Shown here: positions 17,721 through 25,721 of the stretch, in pieces | Layout: each line of letters begins with the position of its first letter | Numbering within the stretch: the stretch's first letter is position 1 | Assembly (NCBI RefSeq): GCF_029815055.1 | Contig: NZ_JAPPWA010000002.1 | Coordinates: 682,001-746,000 of the forward strand | Source: Ignatzschineria sp. RMDPL8A | GTDB lineage: Bacteria; Pseudomonadota; Gammaproteobacteria; Cardiobacteriales; Wohlfahrtiimonadaceae | Direction of reading: 5' to 3' | DNA length: 64,000 bases | The notes under the pieces: model-generated | The model's input: the letters and a program-made list of their open reading frames with translations, nothing else | Told to the model about the DNA's origin: nothing | Database searches by the model: none | Program-made: the position numbers and the translations under genes

Positions 17721-20700
17721 ATGAATATTATTTTAGTCTCCGAATGTACAAAGAAAGCGTTAATAGAAACACGGCGGATTTTAGACCAGTTTGCCGAACG
17801 CACTGGACAGCGAACCTGGCAGACGGCGATTACAATGGAGGGCGTGAAGACAATTCATTATCTTCTTCGGAAAACAGCAAGGCGAAATACAGCCGTTGCC
17901 TGTTTTTGGGTGCGTGGCAAGAATCGCACCGAATTAATGTGGACGGTGGGGAAGCGAGCTGTTTTTGATGAGAATGGGCGCGTGCCGACAAATCGAAGCG
18001 AACGCAATATAGATCCGGGCGCTGAGTTGGTATGGAAAGATGGTAGAACAATAGAAGTTGTTACAGCGATGTCTGCTCTGTTTCACGATCTAGGGAAGCT
18101 TACTGTTGGTTTTCAAAAAAAATTAAGACCCGGTGGAGAAAATGTCGATCCGTATCGTCACGAATGGATTTCGCTTCTGCTCTTTTCCTTAATAATTAGA
18201 GGGTGCGAAACGGATGAAGCTGTTTTAGAACGATTATCGACGTTCACCTTTGATCATGAATGGTATCAAGGTCTGCAAGATATCGATTTTGATCGAGCTA
18301 TCATGACAACGCCTTTGACAAGATTAATTGCATGGCTCATTGTCTCGCATCATCGCCTTCCTTTTATTGAACGAAAGGCGGAATTTAGTGGCAAATATTA
18401 TTCTATTAATGACTTTTTTGAAAACCTCTCAGCAGTACCAGGATGGGTCCGAAATAGTAAGGTTGAATTAACAGATGATTTTAAATTAATTATGGATGAT
18501 CTTGCTGAGATTCATCCTGATATTGCCAAAGAATTTGAGGGTTGGAGTTATGCGTTACGTTATCGGGCGCAAGAAGCATTGAATCTGAAGCTCTATGATC
18601 GGGGAGAAGACTTGCTTTCACCCTTTATAACTTATTTATGTAGAACGGCCTTAATCATGGGGGATCATACTTATTCAAGTATGAGCTATGGCGATAAACT
18701 TAAATTCTATGAGGGCGGTAAAAAGCAGAAAATCCCCTTGATTGCCAATACGCATCGAAGCACAAGAGAGCCAAATCAGCCCCTTTCAAAACATCTGACA
18801 TCAGTGGCTAGATATGCTGGGGATTTTGCCGGAAAGCTCTCATTTTTGCGAGCTGAATTACCGGCATTAAATGATAATCAGGTTTTAAAGCGTTCAAGAA
18901 CCCCTGAGAGATTAAAGAAGTTTATATGGCAAGATAGCGCACGAGACTTAGGGAATAGTTTGAGCATGTCTGCTGAAACTAAAGGTTTTTTTGGGATCAA
19001 TATGGCATCTACAGGGCATGGAAAGACGCTAGGAAATGTGAAAATCATGGCGGCGCTCAATAGCGAGCGAGCAAAGCCGAGAATTACCATTGCACTTGGG
19101 CTTCGAGTTCTGACGCTTCAAACAGGGGAGAAGCTTAAAGAAGATCTCAATCTCTCTGAAGATGAGATTGCAACGCTTGTGGGTGGCGCCGGCATTACGG
19201 CTTTGCAAAAGATGAATGATGAGGAATCTCATCAAGCGGAAAATAGCTCTTCTGAGGATTTTTTAGCGAGTATTGGTAGTGAATCGCAAGCTGAATTTAT
19301 CGATGGCGATGTGTTTGGTGGATATGATACTCCACTCACTGAGGCTGATTTTGGCGTTTTGCTAAATGATAGTAAGGCACGAAAGCTTCTCTATACGCCG
19401 ATTATCTCCACCACGATCGATCATCTAGTACCAGCAACGGAATCTCTTCGAGGAGGTCGACAGATTGTACCGTTATTAAGGCTCTTAACGTCAGATCTGA
19501 TTTTAGATGAAGTTGATGATTTTGGCACGAAAGACCTCTATGCGGTTACGCGCTTGATCTATCTGTCAGGATTGTTGGGGAGCAGAATCATGCTCTCTTC
19601 AGCAACACTCGCACCGGATTTAGTTATCGGGCTTTTTAACGCATATCAAGCAGGTTATAGAGAGTGGCAGAAGCAACATTCATTAGCGGATGATACCGGC
19701 GTTATCTGCGCATGGTTTGACGAATTTAAGCAAGATCATGTAGTCGTTCAAAATGAATCAGCCTTTGAAAAAGCTCATCAATCCTACATTACTCATCGAG
19801 CGATGCAATTAGAAGGGATGCGAGTAACCGCCCCGCAAAGGCAAGGCGTGATTGTGCCATTTACAATGCCAGCATCGACAAATCCTTCTAAAGCAGACTA
19901 TGAAGCTTTTGCACAAAGTCTATTGCCGGCAATCAAACAGATGCATGAATACCACGCTGAGCCAGTACCTGCTTCAAATAGCAAGAATGATCAGGGAAAA
20001 ACGGTCAGTACCGGCATTTTGCGAATTGCACATATTAGCAATATTATTCCCCTGACAAAGGCATTCTTTGAGCTCAATATTAATCAGGATCACGCTGAAT
20101 CATATGCTCTTCACATCGTTCCTTATCATGCAAGACAACTGTTGCTTTTAAGATCAGTTTTAGAAAAGCGCTTAGATCGAATCCTCAATCGTAAAAATGA
20201 AGAGGCGATTTTTAATCAGCCTGAAATTAAAAGAGCGCTCGAAAAGAGTGATGCTAAGCATCATATTTTTATGATTATTGCTTCGCCGGTGATAGAGGTC
20301 GGGCGTGATATTGATGTAAACTGGGCAATTTCAGAGCCTTCGAGTATGGGAAGCTTAATCCAATTATGTGGGCGTGTTTTACGGCATCGTGCTGATAAGA
20401 TTCCAATAGCGCCTAATATTGGAGTCTTAAATAGCAGTATTAGAGCCAAGTTAACGCCGGATTTGATTGGGTATTGTAATCCAGGTTTTGAGGATGCTGA
20501 TCATCGTTTAGTAAAAAACTGGGCGGATGAGCATTTTAAGTATCTGTTTAGGGCCGATGAGATCGCCATTATTGATTCTATTCCAAGAATTATAAAGGTT
20601 TCTGAAAATACCGAAACACCTGTAGGGCGATCGCGAAGAGGAAGAAGGGCGAGTACTGCCGCGCCGGTATTGAAGGTTCATTATCTATCAACGTTGGAGC

Positions 20701-21206
20701 ATTCGGTATTGCACGATCTCTATTTTAAAGGTCGTAATGAGGGCGCTTGTTATAATGATATGAATATCTTTAGCGCTTCCGGGTCGGCATCGCATCTCTA
20801 TGGCGATTTACAGATGCGAACAAGATTCCGTGAGAGTCACGGCGAAGATCGGCGCTATATCCTCTTTCCGGTAGAGGAGATAAAACGTCGGGTAATTGAG
20901 ATCGCTGAATTGAAATTTGTGACTTATGCCTCGATAGAGGATTATAAAACTTGGTTCAATATGCGGGTAGAGGATACCTATGAACAGTTCGTAAGCTCTA
21001 AAGAGATGGATGTTATTCCCGTTGTGGATAATGAATATGTAAAGCCTTGGTTGGTTCCTGATGTGCGAGAAGAATTTGATAAGGTCTGTCGTTATTTTAA
21101 AAATAGATCGCCAAGAAATAATGCGATTCAATTTTTAACCGTCTCTTTGGATTCGAAATATCAGTATGACTTTAATGCGTGGCTTGGGTTTTCTCTAAGG
21201 AAATAA
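17721..21206 (+). CDS. cas3: Cas2-Cas3 fusion: adaptation subunit plus HD nuclease-helicase, type I-F
   Basis: 1161 residues. Domains in order: Cas2-like ferredoxin fold (about 1-95, MNIILVSECTKKAL...); HD nuclease with SALFHDLGK (H122, D123); SF2 helicase with Walker A ASTGHGKT (429-436), DEVD (596-599), motif III LSSAT and motif VI LIQLCGRVLRH; C-terminal domain. It degrades DNA bound by the Csy complex and joins Cas1 in spacer acquisition. Walker A has His where many I-F proteins have Cys. GAGGAG precedes the start. A pseudo-array RNA gene begins right at its stop codon, and its -10 box overlaps that end. Confidence 0.96.
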   Translation: MNIILVSECTKKALIETRRILDQFAERTGQRTWQTAITMEGVKTIHYLLRKTARRNTAVACFWVRGKNRTELMWTVGKRAVFDENGRVPTNRSERNIDPGAELVWKDGRTIEVVTAMSALFHDLGKLTVGFQKKLRPGGENVDPYRHEWISLLLFSLIIRGCETDEAVLERLSTFTFDHEWYQGLQDIDFDRAIMTTPLTRLIAWLIVSHHRLPFIERKAEFSGKYYSINDFFENLSAVPGWVRNSKVELTDDFKLIMDDLAEIHPDIAKEFEGWSYALRYRAQEALNLKLYDRGEDLLSPFITYLCRTALIMGDHTYSSMSYGDKLKFYEGGKKQKIPLIANTHRSTREPNQPLSKHLTSVARYAGDFAGKLSFLRAELPALNDNQVLKRSRTPERLKKFIWQDSARDLGNSLSMSAETKGFFGINMASTGHGKTLGNVKIMAALNSERAKPRITIALGLRVLTLQTGEKLKEDLNLSEDEIATLVGGAGITALQKMNDEESHQAENSSSEDFLASIGSESQAEFIDGDVFGGYDTPLTEADFGVLLNDSKARKLLYTPIISTTIDHLVPATESLRGGRQIVPLLRLLTSDLILDEVDDFGTKDLYAVTRLIYLSGLLGSRIMLSSATLAPDLVIGLFNAYQAGYREWQKQHSLADDTGVICAWFDEFKQDHVVVQNESAFEKAHQSYITHRAMQLEGMRVTAPQRQGVIVPFTMPASTNPSKADYEAFAQSLLPAIKQMHEYHAEPVPASNSKNDQGKTVSTGILRIAHISNIIPLTKAFFELNINQDHAESYALHIVPYHARQLLLLRSVLEKRLDRILNRKNEEAIFNQPEIKRALEKSDAKHHIFMIIASPVIEVGRDIDVNWAISEPSSMGSLIQLCGRVLRHRADKIPIAPNIGVLNSSIRAKLTPDLIGYCNPGFEDADHRLVKNWADEHFKYLFRADEIAIIDSIPRIIKVSENTETPVGRSRRGRRASTAAPVLKVHYLSTLEHSVLHDLYFKGRNEGACYNDMNIFSASGSASHLYGDLQMRTRFRESHGEDRRYILFPVEEIKRRVIEIAELKFVTYASIEDYKTWFNMRVEDTYEQFVSSKEMDVIPVVDNEYVKPWLVPDVREEFDKVCRYFKNRSPRNNAIQFLTVSLDSKYQYDFNAWLGFSLRK

Positions 21207-21208
21207 AG

Positions 21209-21214
21209 TATAAT
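21209..21214 (+). promoter_or_regulatory. -10 box of the crRNA-like RNA gene
   Basis: Perfect TATAAT 3 bp after the cas3 stop codon. The best -35 is poor (TTGGGT at 21184-21189, 19-bp spacing). Transcription would begin around 21219-21222, exactly at the first pseudo-repeat hairpin. Confidence 0.6.
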
Positions 21215-21217
21215 ATG

Positions 21218-21245
21218 CAGAACCGCCGGAAAGGTGGCTGAGAAA
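21218..21245 (+). repeat. Degenerate CRISPR repeat 1 of the pseudo-array
   Basis: 20 of 28 positions match the array repeat. The hairpin is kept (CCGCC / GGTGG with one G-U pair and loop GGAAA), and the 5'-handle reads CTGAGAAA against CTTAGAAA in the array. Csy4 would be expected to cleave 3' of the hairpin and release that handle. Confidence 0.8.
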
Positions 21246-21265
21246 AGTCAGATATAACTTGTAAC

Positions 21266-21285
21266 ATTATCCGCCGAATAGGCGG
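21266..21285 (+). repeat. Degenerate CRISPR repeat 2 of the pseudo-array
   Basis: ATTAT followed by CCGCCGAATAGGCGG. The 15-nt hairpin core is identical to the array repeat and 18 of the first 20 bases match. The 8-nt handle that would follow is lost (TACTATAG), so no further guide can be made. Confidence 0.85.
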
Positions 21286-21300
21286 TACTATAGTACTGAT

Positions 21301-21337
21301 AAAGCCAAGAGTAGTTACATACTCTTGGCTTTTTTTG
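21301..21337 (+). terminator. Intrinsic terminator of the pseudo-array RNA
   Basis: Stem AAAGCCAAGAGTA / TACTCTTGGCTTT (13 bp, perfect) with a short loop and T7. It also insulates csy1-4 from cas1-cas3 transcription, so csy1 needs its own promoter. Confidence 0.92.
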
Positions 21338-21365
21338 TCTTTATGAAAATATTATGAATAAATGG

Positions 21366-21393
21366 TTGACATAAAAAATCATCACGTTATGAT
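21366..21393 (+). promoter_or_regulatory. csy1-4 operon promoter
   Basis: TTGACA (21366-21371) - 16 bp - TATGAT (21388-21393), a strong sigma70 match just after the terminator. The predicted start at about 21400 abuts the guide target. Confidence 0.85.
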
Positions 21394-21402
21394 ATTTTAT
21401 GT

Positions 21403-21424
21403 CCAGTCAAATATAACTTATATT
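21403..21424 (+). promoter_or_regulatory. Predicted Csy-complex operator: PAM plus protospacer for the pseudo-spacer
   Basis: CC at 21403-21404 is the type I-F PAM. It is followed by AGTCAAATATAACTTATATT, matching the pseudo-spacer AGTCAGATATAACTTGTAAC at positions 1-5, 7-15, 17 and 18. Position on the transcript start suits steric repression without full complementarity and hence without Cas3 cleavage. Confidence 0.75.
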
Positions 21425-21471
21425 TTTTAATGAGTTTTAATAATTGCTATGTAAGATTGAAGGAGGTGTAT

Positions 21472-22836
21472 ATGAAAGAATTAGTCCCCTCTATCTTAGC
21501 GGAAATTATCAGACAGTATTTTGAAACTGAACTGAAAATTCCTAGAGATGAGATAGAAGATTGGTTTATCAAAAATGCCGAGAAGGCAGAAGGATTGCAG
21601 TCTGGTAGTCATGTTGCTAAGGGTATCCATTCTAGCTCAAAGGCTTCGAATGTCGTTTTTAAGCCGGATGCAGAATTAGAAGGGCAAGATCTCGGTTTAA
21701 TCGGTACGCACTCTTTGAAGGATATCATCTTAGATGTATCTGGCAATGGGGCATTAATTACTTTGATGCGCGTTGTTGCTATGCCGGTTCAAGAGCGGTA
21801 TCTTTATGATCTGTTAATTGAGGATCACCCAGCATTAGATGGCGTATTTTCTAAAGACCCAGAGAAATCAAAGGCGATTCAAAAAGCCTTAAAATCAGTC
21901 TATTTAACGCCGGAGAAATTGGAGTCAGATGAGCTTTTAAAACAGATTATCTGGCCATTAGATGAAAGCCGTTCTATTGGGGCTGATCACTATCGCAATC
22001 TGATTCCGCTTCATGCTTCTTCCTTTATTTATGAAGCGAACTTACGAATTCGAGAAAGATATAGTGATGAGCAGAAAAAGGCGCGTGAAGCGCGGCGAGA
22101 TTGGCGCAAGATCGAATTGGGTGAGCAGGTAGTAAAGCCAGAAGTGAAGGCCGAAAAATTGGCAGGACTCACGGCTTATGCCAATTTTAAAGATTTAGCA
22201 AGAGTGAAGTTAGGGGGCGCTCACCCTCGTAATGTGGGGCTTCATACTCACAATCTGTTTGGGCGAAATCATCTTTTACCCTCATTCCCACCAAGTACCT
22301 CTTTGGGAAATGCTTTTTTCTTACATAAAGATGCGAAGACGATTTTCGATCAGCGACTTGCGTATCATTGTGAAAATGGTTTTAGAGAGCTTTCAACCGC
22401 GATGAAGCGCATTCAATACCAAGAGTCTAAGAATATTAATATGGCAATTGCCGAGCATTTTAGACTGGCGCTAGATGAGATTTTTTATAGCATCTTGCAA
22501 GTAATGTCAGCGTATCGTGCGCTTCCAGCGGGTTGGAGTGATGCCTATGAACTCAAAGCAATTGAAAAAAATTGGTTAGATCCTAATCGTGAAAAAAATG
22601 CCGGAAAAGCGCTAACACGAGAATCGATTGAGCATTTGGCAGCATCGATTAAAGATTGGGTTGTCAAAACTCAACAGAAGAATAGAGAACTTCAATCGAT
22701 TCTAGAAGGAAAGGGAGAAGCCATGCTCTTTGCGGATAGAGAATATGAAAGTTGGCTTAAAATGCTTAAAGCAACGCTCTTTGATTCGTTAAGTGAGACA
22801 GCTTCGGCAGTGGATAAGGAGGATCACAATGTCTAA
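21472..22836 (+). CDS. csy1: Csy1 / Cas8f, large subunit of the type I-F surveillance complex
   Basis: 454 residues. Recognised by place in the operon and the conserved VKLGGAHPRNVGLHTHN block (compare LGGTKPQNI in Pseudomonas Csy1) followed by LLPSFPP. With Csy2 it forms the tail that holds the crRNA 5' handle and reads the CC PAM. The start at 21472 has AGGAGG 5 nt upstream; the frame opens earlier at 21430 without a ribosome-binding site. Its 3' end overlaps csy2 by 8 bp. Predicted to be repressed by the upstream crRNA-like RNA. Confidence 0.93.
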   Translation: MKELVPSILAEIIRQYFETELKIPRDEIEDWFIKNAEKAEGLQSGSHVAKGIHSSSKASNVVFKPDAELEGQDLGLIGTHSLKDIILDVSGNGALITLMRVVAMPVQERYLYDLLIEDHPALDGVFSKDPEKSKAIQKALKSVYLTPEKLESDELLKQIIWPLDESRSIGADHYRNLIPLHASSFIYEANLRIRERYSDEQKKAREARRDWRKIELGEQVVKPEVKAEKLAGLTAYANFKDLARVKLGGAHPRNVGLHTHNLFGRNHLLPSFPPSTSLGNAFFLHKDAKTIFDQRLAYHCENGFRELSTAMKRIQYQESKNINMAIAEHFRLALDEIFYSILQVMSAYRALPAGWSDAYELKAIEKNWLDPNREKNAGKALTRESIEHLAASIKDWVVKTQQKNRELQSILEGKGEAMLFADREYESWLKMLKATLFDSLSETASAVDKEDHNV

Positions 22837-23824
22837 TCTCGATTTAAATCAGCAAAGCGTGTATCAGTATTTCTTAGCGCTTGATCATATCGATGCGAAA
22901 GATGTGAATGCGATTTCAGGAAGCCTTATCTATGGTACGCCCGCACTAACAGCAACGGCTGGGTTTGTGCATAATCTTAATCGTCAAATTCAAACATTGC
23001 CGGAATCAGCATTAGGCGTAGCGGTTAATCTGAAAAAGATTCAGCTTGAAGGTTTTATGGTAATCGCTCATCAGTGCGAGCCGAAGATATATCGTGAACA
23101 TTCAGGGCAGGATTATACATTTTTATTAAAAAAAGCACCTTTAACGCGATCAGGGGCAAATCCGCCGATTATTGAAGAAGGGCGACTCGATTATCTCTCC
23201 TCTTTAGTCGTTCGCTTTAAGACATCAGAGTTATTGAGTAAAGATCAACAAGAGGCACTCGGTAGAGCGATTAAAAATTTAATCCCAACTCTTCGTTTAG
23301 CTGGTGGAACCATTGCCTCGATTCGTGGCGCTTGGATTTTTAATCATAATGATTTAGTTGGCAGAGAGATTCTACAAAAAATCGGCTTTGGTTATGTGCT
23401 TTTATCGCAAGAAAAATTGTTAGAGCAACTCGTAATGGAAGGCGATGGATCTGAGGCTCTGGAGGGATCAGAAACTCAGAAAGATGGTCTTGATTATCTA
23501 TTGGATACCGCAAGAATCTACTATCATCCGCCTAAAGATGAACATAGCCGCTGGACGATTCGAACACTTCAGCAGGGGCGTGGTTGGTTAGTGCCATTAA
23601 TGGTGGGATATCAGGCAATTAGCGATGTAATAGCGCCAGGCGAACTTGAAAATATTAGGAATCCCGAATATGAGAGTCAATTTGTAGAGTCAATCTATTC
23701 ATTAGGAAAATGGGTGCTGACATATCGTTTACTTAATGACCCAAACCAGAAACTCGAACAATTATTTTGGAATGTATCTACTTCAGATGAGCTCTATTTA
23801 GTAGAGCAAGCATTTGAAGATTAA
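22829..23824 (+). CDS. csy2: Csy2 / Cas5f subunit of the type I-F complex
   Basis: 331 residues. The N-terminal pattern AISGSLIYGTPALTATAGFVHNL in two parts, HQCEPK, and the FNHNDLVGREILQKIGFGYVLL stretch fit Cas5f. It binds the crRNA 5' handle together with Csy1. The ATG at 22829 follows AAGGAGG and overlaps the csy1 stop, so translation is coupled. The frame is also open upstream within csy1 (from 22793), which is not used. Confidence 0.92.
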   Translation: MSNLDLNQQSVYQYFLALDHIDAKDVNAISGSLIYGTPALTATAGFVHNLNRQIQTLPESALGVAVNLKKIQLEGFMVIAHQCEPKIYREHSGQDYTFLLKKAPLTRSGANPPIIEEGRLDYLSSLVVRFKTSELLSKDQQEALGRAIKNLIPTLRLAGGTIASIRGAWIFNHNDLVGREILQKIGFGYVLLSQEKLLEQLVMEGDGSEALEGSETQKDGLDYLLDTARIYYHPPKDEHSRWTIRTLQQGRGWLVPLMVGYQAISDVIAPGELENIRNPEYESQFVESIYSLGKWVLTYRLLNDPNQKLEQLFWNVSTSDELYLVEQAFED

Positions 23825-23893
23825 CTTAACCATTGTGTATTTAAATAACAGAATCAAGATTGAATCATTTTATAAATTTAGGAGATATTGATT

Positions 23894-24859
23894 ATGACTA
23901 AGGTAACTTATCCAACCGTTCTCGCTTTTGAGCGTAAATTTGATTTTTCGGATGTCTATTTTGCGCAAAAGCACGCATCATCGACAGAAACGTTTCCGAT
24001 CGCTTTAATTGAAAAAACAGTACTCGGAACGATTTCTCATAAGAGTGCAAAAGAGGCCGATAAAAAATCAGCAAATATTCAACGTGTTGATGTAGCACAG
24101 CTCGATAGTGATAAAGATCAGTTAGTTGCAACGCTTAACTTTAAGGTTTTACCATTTACAGGTAAGCCATGGAGCTGTAATGAACCTGCATTCCAAGATA
24201 AACTTGTGGCGCTCGTTTCGGATTATTTAGCCGATGAGAAAAATATTAAAGTATTAGCCGATCGTTATGCCTACAACATTTTAAATGCAAGATGGTTATG
24301 GCGTAATCGTATTGCTGCGAAAAGCGTGTATATTGAGATTACTAAAGATGGTGAAAATGCGCCTTTTATCACGATCGATGATGCAAAATTACTCCCTCTA
24401 CAAGAATTTTCAAGTAGTAAAGAAGTAGATCTTTTAGCATCTGAGATTATTAAAGGCCTAAAAGGGGAGGTATTCACGAACCTTAAGATTGTCGCAACAG
24501 CACATATCGGTGAAGGCCATGAAGTCTATCCATCACAAGAATTCGTGCAAGAAGCGAGTTCAGCAAAAGGCGGAAAGAGCAAAGTCCTTTATACAACGAA
24601 TGAGACAGCTGGCATGCACTCACAAAAGGCAGGGAATGCAATTCGTACCATTGATACTTGGTATGAAGATGCTAGCTTCCCAATTGCGATTGAACCTTTT
24701 GGGACTGTTTCAACGATGGGTGAGGCATTTAGAGCAAAAGATAACTTCTATAAATTCTTTGAAGATTGGGTTGTTAAGGATAAAGAGATTACGGCAGAAC
24801 AGAAACATTATGTGATCGCGAATCTTCTTAGAGGTGGCGTATTTGGTGGAAAGTCTTAA
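23894..24859 (+). CDS. csy3: Csy3 / Cas7f backbone subunit
   Basis: 321 residues. Typical opening YPTVLAFERKFDFSDVYF and ending (AEQKHYVIANLLRGGVFGGK), with the HSQKAGNAIRTIDTWY segment in between. Six copies form the helical backbone along the crRNA, and its thumb displaces every sixth guide base. The ATG at 23894 is preferred over the TTG at 23888, with TAGGAGA upstream. A stable hairpin separates it from csy4, which may help the high Csy3:Csy4 ratio. Confidence 0.95.
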   Translation: MTKVTYPTVLAFERKFDFSDVYFAQKHASSTETFPIALIEKTVLGTISHKSAKEADKKSANIQRVDVAQLDSDKDQLVATLNFKVLPFTGKPWSCNEPAFQDKLVALVSDYLADEKNIKVLADRYAYNILNARWLWRNRIAAKSVYIEITKDGENAPFITIDDAKLLPLQEFSSSKEVDLLASEIIKGLKGEVFTNLKIVATAHIGEGHEVYPSQEFVQEASSAKGGKSKVLYTTNETAGMHSQKAGNAIRTIDTWYEDASFPIAIEPFGTVSTMGEAFRAKDNFYKFFEDWVVKDKEITAEQKHYVIANLLRGGVFGGKS

Positions 24860-24881
24860 TCGCTTAAAACCTTAACGACAG

Positions 24882-24928
24882 AGATATCGAATGATCTATC
24901 TTTATATGAGTCGATCGATTCGATATCT
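24882..24928 (+). other. Stem-loop between csy3 and csy4
   Basis: AGATATCGAATGATC (24882-24896) pairs with GATC-G-ATTCGATATCT (24913-24928), giving 15 bp with one bulged G and a 16-nt loop. No U-run follows, so it is more likely a message-stability or processing element than a terminator. Confidence 0.65.
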
Positions 24929-24967
24929 TACCTCAGAATTAAATATTAAGAAGAGAAGGAGTAAGTA

Positions 24968-25540
24968 ATGATTATTACTCATTATTTTGATCTAAAGGCG
25001 ATTCCTCAAGAGGATATGACTGAAGATCTTATCATTAGCGAATTAATGGAGCGGCTCCACGTATTGTTAGTGAGTACTAATTTAAAAGGACAAATAGGGA
25101 TAGGTTTTCCTAACTATAACCTCAATAAGCGCTTAGGTGGCATTATTCGGGTTTTTAGTAGTGAAATTGTTCTAACCGATTTTGAAAAAGCGGTGAGGGC
25201 TGACTCAACGATTCGGGATTATTCAATCGTGACGGATAATAAAAGGGTGCCGGAACAGGTCGATAAACATGTTGTCTTTGCGCGTTTACGTTCTAGACAC
25301 CTTAGTCAAAGCCAGATTCGCCGCTATCAAAAACGCCATCCTGATAAATGGACCAAGGATGTAGCGGAGCAGGCTTTAGATAATCGTGAGCGATTATTTG
25401 GGATTCCACATTTTAAAATGAATAGTGGTAGTAACAAACAGCATTTCACTATTTGGGTTAAAAGACAGGAAAAACCAGAAACGATTGGTGAATTTGGGAG
25501 TTACGGTTTAAGTAACAAGGCGACTGTGCCAATCTTTTAA
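24968..25540 (+). CDS. csy4: Csy4 / Cas6f, CRISPR RNA-processing endoribonuclease
   Basis: 190 residues. The catalytic His (H31 in MERLHVLLV, equivalent to H29 of Pseudomonas Csy4) and the GSNKQHFTIWVKR segment containing the partner Ser are present. It ends SYGLSNKATVPIF as in the family. The arginine-rich helix for repeat recognition is RSRHLSQSQIRRYQKRH. It cleaves pre-crRNA at the 3' base of each repeat hairpin and stays bound as the complex head. AGGAG precedes the start. It should also process the pseudo-array RNA. Confidence 0.95.
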   Translation: MIITHYFDLKAIPQEDMTEDLIISELMERLHVLLVSTNLKGQIGIGFPNYNLNKRLGGIIRVFSSEIVLTDFEKAVRADSTIRDYSIVTDNKRVPEQVDKHVVFARLRSRHLSQSQIRRYQKRHPDKWTKDVAEQALDNRERLFGIPHFKMNSGSNKQHFTIWVKRQEKPETIGEFGSYGLSNKATVPIF

Positions 25541-25587
25541 GGCCTTAAGTTTGTAAATAAAGAGATTCAGTTCTCAATTAGTAAAGC

Positions 25588-25665
25588 AAAACCCTATTTT
25601 TTGACAAGATTGCAAGTGATTGATTTCATGGGTTATTTAATGGTCATAGAAAAATAGGGTTTTTT
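25588..25665 (+). terminator. 14-bp inverted repeat with T-run in the leader
   Basis: AAAACCCTATTTTT (25588-25601) and AAAAATAGGGTTTT (25650-25663) are perfect reverse complements with 48 nt between them and a T-run after. May end the csy transcript; the IHF site sits in the loop. Confidence 0.5.
25613..25625 (-). promoter_or_regulatory. IHF binding site in the CRISPR leader
   Basis: CAAGTGATTGATT is an exact match to the reverse complement of the IHF consensus WATCAANNNNTTR, centred about 100 bp before repeat 1. IHF bends leaders for spacer integration in type I-F systems. Confidence 0.7.
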
Positions 25666-25721
25666 ACTATGAGTTCTTTAACAATTTGGATACAATGAGT
25701 CGCGCGAGCAATTCGCGTCTA

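Larger units (their letters stand above)
21220..21337 (+). ncRNA. CreR-like crRNA-like guide RNA predicted to repress the csy operon
   Basis: A mini-array between cas2-3 and csy1: pseudo-repeat 1 (21218-21245), 20-nt pseudo-spacer (21246-21265), pseudo-repeat 2 (21266-21285), intrinsic terminator (21301-21337), own TATAAT at 21209. After Csy4 cleavage it would give an 8-nt handle CUGAGAAA, a 20-nt guide and a 3' hairpin: a shortened crRNA. The guide matches 21405-21424 in 16 of 20 positions. Mismatches are at 6, 16, 19 and 20; position 6 is one of the bases displaced in Cascade-bound crRNA. The target has a 5'-CC PAM and lies at the predicted csy1 transcription start. Related autorepressing guides (CreR RNAs) are known in other CRISPR-Cas systems; function here is inferred. 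Confidence 0.8.
25541..25721 (+). promoter_or_regulatory. CRISPR leader
   Basis: 181-bp AT-rich leader between csy4 and the first repeat. The opposite (3') end of the array has the degenerate repeat, which confirms the leader is here. It contains an IHF consensus (25613-25625), a TTGACA at 25601-25606 that could be the array promoter -35 (best -10 TTTCAT at 25624-25629), and a 14-bp inverted repeat with a T-run (25588-25665). Confidence 0.8.

Noticed and set aside
21218-21285. Pseudo-array as a mere decayed leftover of a CRISPR array
   Set aside because: Decay would not keep a guide that pairs with the adjacent csy promoter next to a CC PAM, nor a dedicated -10 box and terminator; the regulatory reading fits better, though it is unproven.
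16724-25540. Anti-CRISPR or toxin gene inside the cas operon
   Set aside because: Gaps between cas genes are short or filled by the pseudo-array RNA, terminator, promoter and a hairpin; no supported frame remains.
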